Below are positions 5,710 through 13,109 of a DNA stretch of 15,772 nt, in pieces. The translations under genes and the position numbers were made by a program. The DNA is taken from NCBI GenBank assembly GCA_004562975.1, contig SFQP01000071.1, positions 1 through 15,772 on the forward strand, given 5' to 3'. Below the pieces are notes generated by a model. That model did no database searches and was not told where the DNA came from. It saw nothing but the letters and a program-made list of their open reading frames with translations. Source of the stretch: a bacterium. GTDB taxonomy: Bacteria > Bacteroidota > Bacteroidia > Bacteroidales > Bacteroidaceae. Each line of letters starts with the position of its first letter. The first letter of the stretch is position 1.

Positions 5710-8529
5710 ATGGAACAAAGCAAACATCTGGTGGGGCTCACCGAGGCCGAAGTGGTTGAGAGCCGCCGAAAGCATGGCTCCAACGTGCTCACTCCACCCG
5801 CGAAAGCCCCACTGTGGAAACAATTTTTGGATAAGTTCAGCGATCCGCTCATAGTCATCCTGCTGATTGCCGGCGTACTGTCGGTGTGTATCTCCATCTA
5901 CGAATATTTCTCTCTCGGCCAGAGCGCGCAAGTGTTCTTCGAGCCGGTGGGCATCTTCGTGGCCATCTTCCTCGCCACGGGCTTGGCGTTCTATTTCGAG
6001 CTGCAGGCCGACAAGGAATTTACCGTGCTCAACCAAGTCAACGACGACGAGCCTGTGGAAGTTATCCGGGGCGGCAACATCACCCAGGTGCCCCGGCGCG
6101 ACGTGGTGGTGGGCGACATCGTGGTGCTCAACACCGGCGGTGAGGCAGCCGCCGACGGCGAGCTCCTGGAGGCCGTCCAGCTCAGCATGGACGAGAGCAC
6201 CCTCACCGGCGAGCCGGCCTGTGCCAAGAGCACCGACGAGGCCCACTTCGACCCCAACGCCACTTATCCCACCAACCACGTGATGAAAGGCACGAAGGTG
6301 ATGGAGGGACACGGCATCATGCGCGTGCTCGCCGTGGGCGACCGCACCGAGCAGGGAAAGGTGTTCGAGGCCGCCCAGATTGACGACAGCGTGAAAACGC
6401 CCCTCAACGAGCAGCTCACCGGCCTGGCCGACCTCGTCTCCAAGTTCAGCTACGTCTTCGCAGCCTTCATCATTGTGGGCCGACTCATCGTGTGGTTCCA
6501 CTGGGAACCCCTGTCCTATACGCTGGCCCTGCCTTCCGTCGTGTTCTTCTGGCTCGTCATTCGAAAATTCGCCCGCTGGTCGTGGAAGGCCATCATGCCG
6601 GCCATCATGATTTACTTTGTTGTGCTCATGGGCCTGACCCTCTATCTGCAACACACCCTTCTGCCTGCCACAGGCTCGGCAGAGCTGATAGCCTATACGC
6701 TCAAAACCCTCATGATAGCCGTGACGCTCATCGTGGTGTCCGTGCCCGAGGGTCTGCCCATGGCCGTTACGCTCTCACTGGCCTATTCCATGCGCCGGAT
6801 GCTCAAAACCAACAACCTGGTGCGCAAGATGCACGCCTGCGAAACGATGGGTGCGACCACAGTCATCTGTACGGACAAGACAGGTACACTCACGCAGAAC
6901 CAGATGCGCGTGGACGAACTCCGTACCTGTGCCAAGGACGTGCCGGAAGCCGTGTTGAACGAAGGACTGGCCGTTAACTCTACCGCTTCGCTTGACTTCT
7001 CCGATGCCGCCAGTCCCCAGGTGCTGGGCAACCCCACCGAGGGCGCACTGCTCCTCCGGCTTTGGGCACAAGGCACCGACTACCGCCCCCTGCGCGAGGC
7101 TGCGCCAGCCGTGAGCGAACTGCCTTTCTCCACCGAGCGCAAATATATGGCCACGGTGGTGCGCTCCGCTGCGCTGCCCGGCAAACAGGTGCTTTATGTC
7201 AAGGGCGCGCCGGAAATAGTCTACTCCCTCTGCCGTCAGGCCGACATCGACAAGGCCACGCTCGACGAGCAGCTCCTCGCCTGGCAGTCGCGCGCCATGC
7301 GCACCCTGGGCTTCGCTTATCAGGTGGTGGACGAAGGCGACAAGACCATCGAGGATGGCCGGGTGGTGGCTGAGAAGTTGCATTTCATTGCCATTGCCGC
7401 CATTGCCGACCCCGTGCGTGCCGATGTGCCCGCTTCGGTCAAGGAATGTATCGATGCAGGCATCAGCGTGAAGATAGTGACCGGCGACACACCGGGTACG
7501 GCCCGCGAAATCGGTAGGCAGATTGGACTTTGCACCGAGGCCGAATCCGAACGCAGCATCATCACCGGACCGGAATTTGCGGCCCTGACCGACGAAGAAC
7601 TCGTGGACCGCATCCGCGACCTCAAAATCATTGCGCGCGCAAGGCCCATGGACAAGAAACGCCTCGTCGAAACCCTTCAACGCTTGGGCGAGGTGGTGGC
7701 CGTAACCGGCGACGGTACCAACGATGCCCCCGCCCTGAAGGCTGCCCACGTGGGGCTCTCCATGGGCGACGGCACCTCGGTGGCCAAGGAGGCATCCGAC
7801 ATCACCATCATCGACAACTCCTTCGCCTCCATCGGCAAGGCCGTGATGTGGGGCCGCTCCCTCTACCAGAACATCCAGCGTTTCCTCCTCTTCCAGCTCA
7901 CGGTGAACGTCACGGCCTGCTTCCTCGTGCTCTGCGGTGCGTTCATGGGCACGGAGTCGCCGCTGACGGTGACCCAGATGCTGTGGATCAACCTCATCAT
8001 GGACACCTTCGCCGCCACGGCACTGGCTTCGCTGCCGCCTTCGGAGAGCGTGATGCGCGACAAGCCGCGCGACCGCAACGCATTCATTCTCAACCGGCCC
8101 ATGATGTGGAACATCGTGGGCGTGGGCGGCTTCTTCTTCGTGATGCTCCTCGTGCTGCTCTACATCTTCCAGCACGCCGACGTGCGCCAGCTGACGGACT
8201 TCCTCACGTTGCAGCTGGGAGAGAATGGCCACGTGACCCCCTACGAACTGACCCTGCTCTTCACCATCTTCGTGATGACCCATTTCTTCTACCTCTTCTG
8301 TGCCCGTGCCTTTGAAACGGGACGCAGCGCACTCCACTTCAAGGGCTGCAAGGTGTTGCTGACCATCGTGGCCATCATCTTTGTGGGACAAGTGGTCATG
8401 GTAGAGTTGCCCGGTCTGCAGCAGTTCTTCAATGTCTGCGGCCTGAGTTTCCAGGACTGGATCATCATTATCATAGGTTCGTCCTTCGTATTGTGGGTCC
8501 ACGAGCTATGGACGTGGATAAAGAACTGA
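5710..8529 (+). CDS. Calcium-transporting P-type ATPase (PMCA type)
   Basis: A 939-residue P2-type ATPase that pumps Ca2+ out of the cytoplasm using ATP. Motifs in order: actuator-domain LTGEP (165-169; TGEP rather than TGES is common in this group); the M4 ion site VPEGLP with Glu347; the phosphorylation site DKTGTLT with Asp389; nucleotide-domain KGAPE (498-502); TGDTPG (591-596); the hinge TGDGTNDAP (666-674); and M6 NLIMDTFAAT with Asn761 and Asp765. These point to one type-II-like Ca2+ site. The start at 5710 gives the expected N-terminal LT...E..R..G.N.L segment. Between M3 and M4 there seem to be two extra hydrophobic stretches (about 273-286 and 297-313). It follows the SPFH-like remnant by 47 bases and ends at a strong terminator. 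Mn2+ or another cation cannot be excluded. Confidence 0.92.
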   Translation: MEQSKHLVGLTEAEVVESRRKHGSNVLTPPAKAPLWKQFLDKFSDPLIVILLIAGVLSVCISIYEYFSLGQSAQVFFEPVGIFVAIFLATGLAFYFELQADKEFTVLNQVNDDEPVEVIRGGNITQVPRRDVVVGDIVVLNTGGEAAADGELLEAVQLSMDESTLTGEPACAKSTDEAHFDPNATYPTNHVMKGTKVMEGHGIMRVLAVGDRTEQGKVFEAAQIDDSVKTPLNEQLTGLADLVSKFSYVFAAFIIVGRLIVWFHWEPLSYTLALPSVVFFWLVIRKFARWSWKAIMPAIMIYFVVLMGLTLYLQHTLLPATGSAELIAYTLKTLMIAVTLIVVSVPEGLPMAVTLSLAYSMRRMLKTNNLVRKMHACETMGATTVICTDKTGTLTQNQMRVDELRTCAKDVPEAVLNEGLAVNSTASLDFSDAASPQVLGNPTEGALLLRLWAQGTDYRPLREAAPAVSELPFSTERKYMATVVRSAALPGKQVLYVKGAPEIVYSLCRQADIDKATLDEQLLAWQSRAMRTLGFAYQVVDEGDKTIEDGRVVAEKLHFIAIAAIADPVRADVPASVKECIDAGISVKIVTGDTPGTAREIGRQIGLCTEAESERSIITGPEFAALTDEELVDRIRDLKIIARARPMDKKRLVETLQRLGEVVAVTGDGTNDAPALKAAHVGLSMGDGTSVAKEASDITIIDNSFASIGKAVMWGRSLYQNIQRFLLFQLTVNVTACFLVLCGAFMGTESPLTVTQMLWINLIMDTFAATALASLPPSESVMRDKPRDRNAFILNRPMMWNIVGVGGFFFVMLLVLLYIFQHADVRQLTDFLTLQLGENGHVTPYELTLLFTIFVMTHFFYLFCARAFETGRSALHFKGCKVLLTIVAIIFVGQVVMVELPGLQQFFNVCGLSFQDWIIIIIGSSFVLWVHELWTWIKN

Positions 8530-8542
8530 CAACTGTTTTGCT

Positions 8543-8574
8543 GACGGGATTTGGCCGAGGGGTCAAATCCCGTC
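8543..8574 (+). terminator. Intrinsic terminator of the Ca-ATPase unit
   Basis: GACGGGATTTG (8543-8553) and CAAATCCCGTC (8564-8574) form a perfect 11-bp stem with a 10-base loop, followed by TGTTGTTT. It starts 14 bases after the ATPase stop. Confidence 0.85.
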
Positions 8575-8625
8575 TGTTGTTTAACAGCCCTTGCCTTTCG
8601 CCTTTCTGCCCCTGTCTTTTTGCCG

Positions 8626-8730
8626 GACTTCTTCGGGTCCGATGGCGGCTTGCGTGCCACGGACGACATTCTCTTTGAGAACAACACGCTGGGCAACAGC
8701 GGAGTGATTTTTTATAACCTCATAACCTAA
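8626..8730 (+). other. Possible gene remnant with a beta-helix-like phrase
   Basis: One plus-strand frame reads DFFGSDGG and then LRATDDILFENNTLGNSG, before running into the repeat block and stopping at 8728-8730. The ENNTLGNSG phrase resembles a coil of right-handed beta-helix proteins. There is no start codon context, the frame runs back into the terminator, and the piece is only about 35 codons. It may be a leftover of a deleted gene or plain noncoding DNA. Confidence 0.2.
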
Positions 8731-8780
8731 CCCCTCATAACCTATGAAGATAACCTCATAACTTTATCTCTCATAACCTC
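8712..8780 (-). repeat. Tandem array of CCTCATAACC repeats
   Basis: Four copies or near-copies of CCTCATAACC lie in a row, at 8718-8727, 8733-8742, about 8754-8762 and 8770-8778, with A/T-rich spacers of 5-12 bases. The reverse complement, GGTTATGAGG, is the unit seen at 1593-1602. The array sits between two converging terminators and contains no gene. Confidence 0.75.
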
Positions 8781-8801
8781 CGAAAACAAGATCAAGACAA
8801 A

Positions 8802-8838
8802 TTCAGCCACCGGGAAATCCGCTTTCCCGGTGGCTGAA
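8802..8838 (-). terminator. Intrinsic terminator of the permease/lipoprotein unit
   Basis: TTCAGCCACCGGGAAA (8802-8817) and TTTCCCGGTGGCTGAA (8823-8838) form a perfect 16-bp stem with a 5-base loop. Read on the minus strand the stem is followed by TTTGTCTTG. It lies about 20 bases past the permease stop, so it ends leftward transcription; the plus-strand flank is not T-rich. Confidence 0.85.
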
Positions 8839-8857
8839 CTGTTGGTGTATGTGTGGC

Positions 8858-9988
8858 TTATACCTTTCCTCCCACTTTCCGCCTCACGGCTGCATAGTCC
8901 AGCAGGACGACGGTGAACATCAACGCCGCAAGCAGACCCAGGACCGGGAGCAGCGATGACGGGGCATACTGGGGCGAGAGCGTCTGCAACGTGGGTTGCC
9001 ACAGCGAGCGCAGCACGCAGAGCAACACTACCGCCAATACTGACGACAGCAGGTGGAGTCCGAGGCTCAGCACATGGAAGGGCAGTGCCACCTCGCCCGG
9101 CGAATAGCCGATGAGCCGCAGCGTGCGGATGCGCTCCGTACGCAGGAACCACGCCGTGCGTCCGCCGTCGGCGGCCGAGGCTTCCGCCTCCAGCCCGTTG
9201 GCCTCTAAGTAGCGCACAAACTGCTCGTCGGCGGGTGAGGCCAGCTCCACGGCGATGCGCGACGGCTTGTCCGTGCCTTCGGGGCACAGCCGCTCGTTGG
9301 CGTAGGTGAGGAACGAGCGGGGCACCAAAATCGTGTTGAGCGTGTTGGAGAAACCTACCACCCGGCCTTTCATGTCCCAGCGTCCCGTGGTGCCGCTCAG
9401 CACGAAGTCAACGCCTATCATCCCTATCATGCCCTCGGTGAGCGGTGGCAGGCCGCGTGCCCGGGCATAGCCGAAATTGTACAGGTTGAGGTAGCTGCGG
9501 GGCAGGATGACGGGCAGCGTGTCGCAGCCTTCGCGGTAGTTCCAGCGTGACAGGTCGGCATCGATGTACTGGTCGGGCAAGGCCTCGAAGAACATTTCCG
9601 TGCCCATGCTCAGCGCGCTGCCCGTCTGCACCGACGCGTACACCCGGAAGCGGGCCGGGATGAAGGGAGCCGCGCTGGCCACGAAGGGTTGGTGCGCCAG
9701 GTCAGCCAGTTGCCGCTCGCTGAAGTCCGTCTGCGTAACGCCGAACGTCTGCAGGGCACTCACGCGGCGCGTCACCACGGCAATCTGTTTCTTCATGAAG
9801 CTGTCGCCGCCCTCCAGCACGGGGCGTACGTCGCGGTAGAACTGGAAACCGCAGAGCACAATGCCCAAGCCCAGCAGGTTGGCCAGGAAAAATCCCGTCA
9901 TCTGCGCTATGCTGACGTGGCGGTAGAGCAGTTTGAACACAAGTCCCAAACGGGTGCGGGAAATCAGGAAACGGAAGGGAGAGAACAT
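8858..9988 (-). CDS. FtsX-like ABC permease-type protein, one membrane helix apparently missing
   Basis: A 376-residue inner-membrane protein of a conserved Bacteroidales family that resembles the FtsX/MacB permease fold. Residues 32-50 form a membrane helix. Residues 51-282 form a large extracytoplasmic domain (STEMFFE-like SMGTEMFFEALP at 128-139, ILPRSYLNLYNFGYA at 161-175, GRVVGFSNTLNTILVP at 208-223). Two further helices lie near 302-326 and 346-364. In this fold the large domain is followed by a helix and then a cytoplasmic loop reading like TERIRTLRLIGYSP. Here that loop (284-297) joins directly to TAWFLR (278-283) with no helix between, leaving three helices instead of four. An in-frame loss of about 30-40 residues would explain it. 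The ATG at 9986-9988 fits the family N-terminus; an earlier ATG at 10031-10033 is possible. It follows the DUF4836 gene by 145 bases. Function is uncertain. Confidence 0.75.
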   Translation of the reverse strand: MFSPFRFLISRTRLGLVFKLLYRHVSIAQMTGFFLANLLGLGIVLCGFQFYRDVRPVLEGGDSFMKKQIAVVTRRVSALQTFGVTQTDFSERQLADLAHQPFVASAAPFIPARFRVYASVQTGSALSMGTEMFFEALPDQYIDADLSRWNYREGCDTLPVILPRSYLNLYNFGYARARGLPPLTEGMIGMIGVDFVLSGTTGRWDMKGRVVGFSNTLNTILVPRSFLTYANERLCPEGTDKPSRIAVELASPADEQFVRYLEANGLEAEASAADGGRTAWFLRTERIRTLRLIGYSPGEVALPFHVLSLGLHLLSSVLAVVLLCVLRSLWQPTLQTLSPQYAPSSLLPVLGLLAALMFTVVLLDYAAVRRKVGGKV

Positions 9989-10037
9989 GAGGAGAAATAA
10001 TTTATCCGGGAGCAGGAGCGGGGAGAGGGGCATAGTG

Positions 10038-10112
10038 CAAGGCGCAGCTGCGGAGAGCGCGTGGCAGGCAGGGGAACACCCGGCCCAGCGCATTCATCCC
10101 GGCTGCGCCTTG
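10038..10112. repeat. Long inverted repeat between the lipoprotein and permease genes
   Basis: CAAGGCGCAGC (10038-10048) and GCTGCGCCTTG (10102-10112) are perfect 11-bp inverted arms, 53 bases apart, in the 145-base gap between the two minus-strand genes. In RNA this could bring the two ends of the spacer together. It may reduce read-through or protect part of the message, but it lacks a U-run. Confidence 0.5.
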
Positions 10113-10133
10113 ACGGATCAGTCAGAAAGAGGT

Positions 10134-11642
10134 TCAGAGTTTTTCAAGCATGAGCTGCAACGGGTTTTTGTCCGTCTGCGTCAGCTTGAGGCGCATCTCC
10201 GCCTTGGTGGCATCCTCCACCGAAAATTCCAGTCTGTCGCACAGCTGGAGGAAGGGGAGTGCTTCGCGGAAATCGCTATCGCCCGACATCATGGCCACCG
10301 TCTGCGGATTGGAAAGGGCGTTCTTCACATTGAGCGAGCCGAAGAAGAGTTTGCCTTTGAAATCGTCCTTCTCCATAGCCGGTTGGGGTCTGGCCATGGA
10401 AAGCACCGGTGTGGGCAGGCTCACGTAGAATATGTCGCTTTTCACACCCAGATAGAATTGGTTGTTCACCGAGTACTGCCCCGGTTCCACCTCGTTGAGC
10501 AGTGCGCCGCCCAGTTTGGCAATGGTTTCCTTCACCTTCTTCTTGTCGCTCACCTTGACGAGGAAGCAGCTCTGCGGCCCGGCTTGCACATCGAAGGCGT
10601 TGACGGCCAGGAGTACATCGCCGTCGATGGACGACAGCAAGTTCTCGGCCATTTTCAGCTGTTCCTCGTTCAAGTGACCAGTCTGGCGCAGCGAGGGTAT
10701 GGCCACTTTGCTGAGTTCCTTGCCGTCAAGGTTGCAGTTGAACACGCAGAGTGCCGAGGCCGGCACGTAGTCGAGCAGTTCGCCGTCCACCTTGCCCAGC
10801 ATCTTGGCGTTCTTCTCGATCAGTTCCTTGGCTTCGTCGGTCTGCGGCAGGTTTTGCACGGAGAGGGTCGCCTCGCCTTTTTCCGTGTTCAGCTCAGCCA
10901 GCAAGCTGTAGTCCTCCAGTTTGAGCCCGGCGGGATAGAGCTGCTGCCACATTGCCATGCGCCGGAACGAAGGCTCGTTTTCCAGCTGTTTCATCAATTT
11001 TCCCGACACGAGCAGCTGCATGTCCGTCTTCGCCTTGCAAAGCTGTTTGAAGTCGTCGCGTTCCAGAATGCCCTGGTCGTCCTTGGCCAGCATACGTCGC
11101 TTGCCTTCGGCCACCACATCGTTGACGGCTTCGTTTTCCATGCAGAGCAGGATGTCGTCGTCGAACATCAGCGTCATCGCGCCGCTGCCCTTGAGGATGT
11201 TCAGTCCGTCCTCCTTCACCACTTGCGCGCCATTTTGCTGCTTGGCCAGGGTGTTGACCAGTTCGGCCAGTTTGTCGGCATCGTGAACGGCGGCCACCAT
11301 TCCCACAGCATTAGGTTCAAAGTTTTCCACGAATACGAACACGGGTTTGCGCAGGTCGATGCCCGCTTCAGCTGGGTCTTCAAGGATTTTTTTCAGTTTC
11401 TCCTGCACGTTAGCGGGCAATCCCTGGCCGGCGAGCTGCGCAGTGAGCTTGTCCGCCAGCTGTTTGCTGTCCGCCGTCTGCGCTTTCTCCGCAATCTGCT
11501 TCACATCCATGCGCACCACCAGAGGAGCGTCTTTCGAGATGACGCGGGCGTACTTCGGTGTGTCGGAGCACGAGGCCAGACAAACCATGACGATGAGGCT
11601 CATGCAGAGCATCAAGCGTCCGAAAAGGTTCTGTTTTTTCAT
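10134..11642 (-). CDS. DUF4836-family lipoprotein
   Basis: A 502-residue exported lipoprotein. Residues 1-24 are a type II signal peptide (positively charged MKKQNLFGR, then a hydrophobic core) ending in the lipobox LASC with Cys25 as the lipid site. The rest is a soluble domain with no other membrane helix. It begins with the DAPLVVRMDVKQIAEKA-type strand that marks DUF4836 in Bacteroidota and has several similar modules of the AVHDADKLAELVNTL kind. The family has no firmly known function to my knowledge; it lies in the periplasm or on the outer membrane. The ATG at 11640-11642 fits the signal peptide. It is upstream of the FtsX-like gene in the same direction, so the two may act together, but the 145-base gap with an inverted repeat makes that weak. 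I see no clear promoter in the 103 bases upstream. Confidence 0.85.
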   Translation of the reverse strand: MKKQNLFGRLMLCMSLIVMVCLASCSDTPKYARVISKDAPLVVRMDVKQIAEKAQTADSKQLADKLTAQLAGQGLPANVQEKLKKILEDPAEAGIDLRKPVFVFVENFEPNAVGMVAAVHDADKLAELVNTLAKQQNGAQVVKEDGLNILKGSGAMTLMFDDDILLCMENEAVNDVVAEGKRRMLAKDDQGILERDDFKQLCKAKTDMQLLVSGKLMKQLENEPSFRRMAMWQQLYPAGLKLEDYSLLAELNTEKGEATLSVQNLPQTDEAKELIEKNAKMLGKVDGELLDYVPASALCVFNCNLDGKELSKVAIPSLRQTGHLNEEQLKMAENLLSSIDGDVLLAVNAFDVQAGPQSCFLVKVSDKKKVKETIAKLGGALLNEVEPGQYSVNNQFYLGVKSDIFYVSLPTPVLSMARPQPAMEKDDFKGKLFFGSLNVKNALSNPQTVAMMSGDSDFREALPFLQLCDRLEFSVEDATKAEMRLKLTQTDKNPLQLMLEKL

Positions 11643-11745
11643 ACGGTAATAGATTATAAAGATGAATAAAGGGGTGTTTTACAAATTAGTTTAAGGGGAT
11701 ATTCTTTTATGATGGGACTTCCACAGAGTGGCCTGAGCGGCATGG

Positions 11746-12213
11746 TCATTGGGAATAATAGGCTTGCAGGATTTTGTCCAATACTTTCTTGTGACTGATT
11801 TTGGTGTGCGGACTGCAATACATGGCATAGACCAGCTGGATGTATTCTTTTTCGTCCAAGAGGCAGACTACACGAGGGTTGTCAAAGAGTTCCTGGAAAT
11901 AGGCTCTTTTCCCTTCGCGCACACCATAGTCGAAGGTGATGACGGTCCGTTTGGGAAAGGAAAAGGATTGGCCGGTCTGAGGGTCAAGGCCGATGGGTCT
12001 GTCTTTCTCGAAGACATAAGAGATGCACTGCTTGTCGCGGTAAATCGGGCCGTGATGCACTTGGTGTTGCGGTATGCCGGCGCGCTGCTGCGAAGTGGTG
12101 AAACAGGCCACGATGCTCAGTTCCTCGTCCTGATAGATGGTGACAATATATTTGTTGTGTGGTGAATAGAAACCTTTGGCGTAACCGTAGATTATCTCTC
12201 GAGGTTTGAACAT
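11746..12213 (-). CDS. Small partner of the Panacea-domain gene, probable toxin
   Basis: A 155-residue protein I cannot assign to a named family with certainty. It starts 8 bases after the stop of the Panacea-domain gene, so the two are surely co-transcribed; in that class of toxin-antitoxin pairs the partner is the toxin. Visible features: a strand-rich N-terminal half (KYIVTIYQDEELSIVACFTTS at about 21-41, split by turns), a basic and aromatic middle (GPIYRDKQCISYVFEK, 55-70), a FSFPKRTVITFDYG segment (84-97), and a helical C-terminal end (HKKVLDKILQAYYSQ). The small beta-rich layout could be a PemK/MazF-like barrel, but no diagnostic catalytic motif is clear. The ATG at 12211-12213 is chosen; the upstream extension overlaps the antitoxin gene. 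Base use is more A/T-rich than in neighbouring genes, suggesting transfer. Confidence 0.65.
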   Translation of the reverse strand: MFKPREIIYGYAKGFYSPHNKYIVTIYQDEELSIVACFTTSQQRAGIPQHQVHHGPIYRDKQCISYVFEKDRPIGLDPQTGQSFSFPKRTVITFDYGVREGKRAYFQELFDNPRVVCLLDEKEYIQLVYAMYCSPHTKISHKKVLDKILQAYYSQ

Positions 12214-12221
12214 GGGCAACT

Positions 12222-12815
12222 TTAGTGATTTTGTTGGTTCAGTGCGGCCTGGAACCCCATGTTCCATCGTGCGTCTTGGTAGATTTCCTGTTTCTCCTCA
12301 TCCCCCTCGTTCAGCAAGGTCAGGGGGATGCGAACGTCGGACGTTTTCCGTTTATCAAAGGACAGGTGCTGTTCGGCGACGACGCGCGACCACAGCGAGG
12401 TGTCTTGATGGGTGAGGTCCGACAGCTCGTCGGCCGAGAGCGGGGCATACCGTGCGATGATGTCGTCTACCACTTCGATTTCGTAGGGGCTGAAAATATC
12501 CATTTGCTTCAGCACCTGGTATTTATGGTGCAACACCGCTTTTACGATGTGCTGCCCTTTTTCGTTTTTCTCACATCTCACGTAGTCTGAGAAGGCAAGG
12601 TTCTTGATGTCATACACCTCGGGGGCAACCGGACCTTTGGCCCAGGCGTAGTAGTCGAACCAGGTGAGCGGAAAGCCCCTTAACTTCATGAATTGTTCGT
12701 CAATGAGATACACCACCTTCAACAATTTGCGAAGGTTGATGCCCGGAATGTTGCTCGCAATGTAAGCCAGCAACGCCCCATTCTTCTCTCTGTTTGCTGT
12801 GATTCCCAAGCTCAT
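12222..12815 (-). CDS. Panacea-domain (DUF4065, SocA/GepA-like) protein, probable antitoxin
   Basis: A 197-residue protein with a Panacea domain over about residues 14-145. Characteristic parts are INLRKLLKVVYLID (26-39), the FDYYAWAKGPVAPEVYD core (53-69) and LSDLTHQDTSLW (131-142). Panacea domains are known antitoxin modules that neutralise many unrelated toxins encoded next to them; the older names are SocA-like and GepA-like. The C-terminal tail (146-197) is charged and may give partner specificity. It is the first gene of a two-gene unit, with the partner 8 bases downstream, the usual antitoxin-first order. The ATG at 12813-12815 fits the domain start. It diverges from the TonB-dependent receptor across 294 bases. 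A/T-richer composition than the flanks suggests recent acquisition. Confidence 0.82.
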   Translation of the reverse strand: MSLGITANREKNGALLAYIASNIPGINLRKLLKVVYLIDEQFMKLRGFPLTWFDYYAWAKGPVAPEVYDIKNLAFSDYVRCEKNEKGQHIVKAVLHHKYQVLKQMDIFSPYEIEVVDDIIARYAPLSADELSDLTHQDTSLWSRVVAEQHLSFDKRKTSDVRIPLTLLNEGDEEKQEIYQDARWNMGFQAALNQQNH

Positions 12816-12841
12816 GGTGGCAGGTTTATAGGTTTATGTTG

Positions 12842-12874
12842 CAAAGGAAGCGTTTTTATTCAGATAGCATGAAA
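12842..12874 (-). promoter_or_regulatory. Possible promoter of the Panacea/partner pair
   Basis: On the minus strand TTTC (complement of 12871-12874) is followed after 21 bases by TTCCTTTG (complement of 12842-12849), one base off consensus in each element. The start would lie near 12834-12836, leaving a leader of about 20 bases. Confidence 0.35.
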
Positions 12875-13033
12875 TTTTTCTTGAAATATGCATCAAAATC
12901 AGGCAGATGGCCTGCCGGAATGCAAGAGAGCGCGTTTCTTTCGGGGTATGGCTTTGTTCTGCACCGCCAACGCCATCCCTTCCCCTTCCGCCCCGTTTCC
13001 CGCCGCGACAGTGTTAATTCCTCATAAATAGGG

Positions 13034-13065
13034 ATTGTGGCGCACTGCGCGGGCGGCTACCTTTG
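13034..13065 (+). promoter_or_regulatory. Promoter of the TonB-dependent receptor
   Basis: ATTG (13034-13037), 20 bases, then TACCTTTG (13058-13065): an exact -7 TAnnTTTG and a three-of-four -33 match at ideal spacing. The start would be near 13071-13073, with an A-rich leader of about 40 bases before the ATG at 13110. The spacer contains the palindrome GCGCA-C-TGCGC (13040-13050). The rest of the 12816-13033 region shows no gene I can support. Confidence 0.7.
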
Positions 13066-13109
13066 CAGCCGCAAAAAAGAACGATTTTTCAAAAAAACAT
13101 TCTCAGATT

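Noticed and set aside
6775..8502. Open frame of 575 codons on the minus strand over the calcium ATPase
   Set aside because: Antisense shadow; low-complexity His/Glu/Gly-rich product, while the plus strand carries all P-type ATPase motifs.
8712..8780. CRISPR array
   Set aside because: Units are only about 10 bases with spacers of 5-12 bases and no cas genes nearby.
9933..11669. Open frame of 578 codons on the plus strand over the DUF4836 gene
   Set aside because: Antisense shadow; the minus strand encodes a full lipoprotein with signal peptide and lipobox.
12836..13027. Small plus-strand gene of 63 codons upstream of the receptor
   Set aside because: No family resemblance, low-quality composition, and it covers the predicted divergent promoter region.
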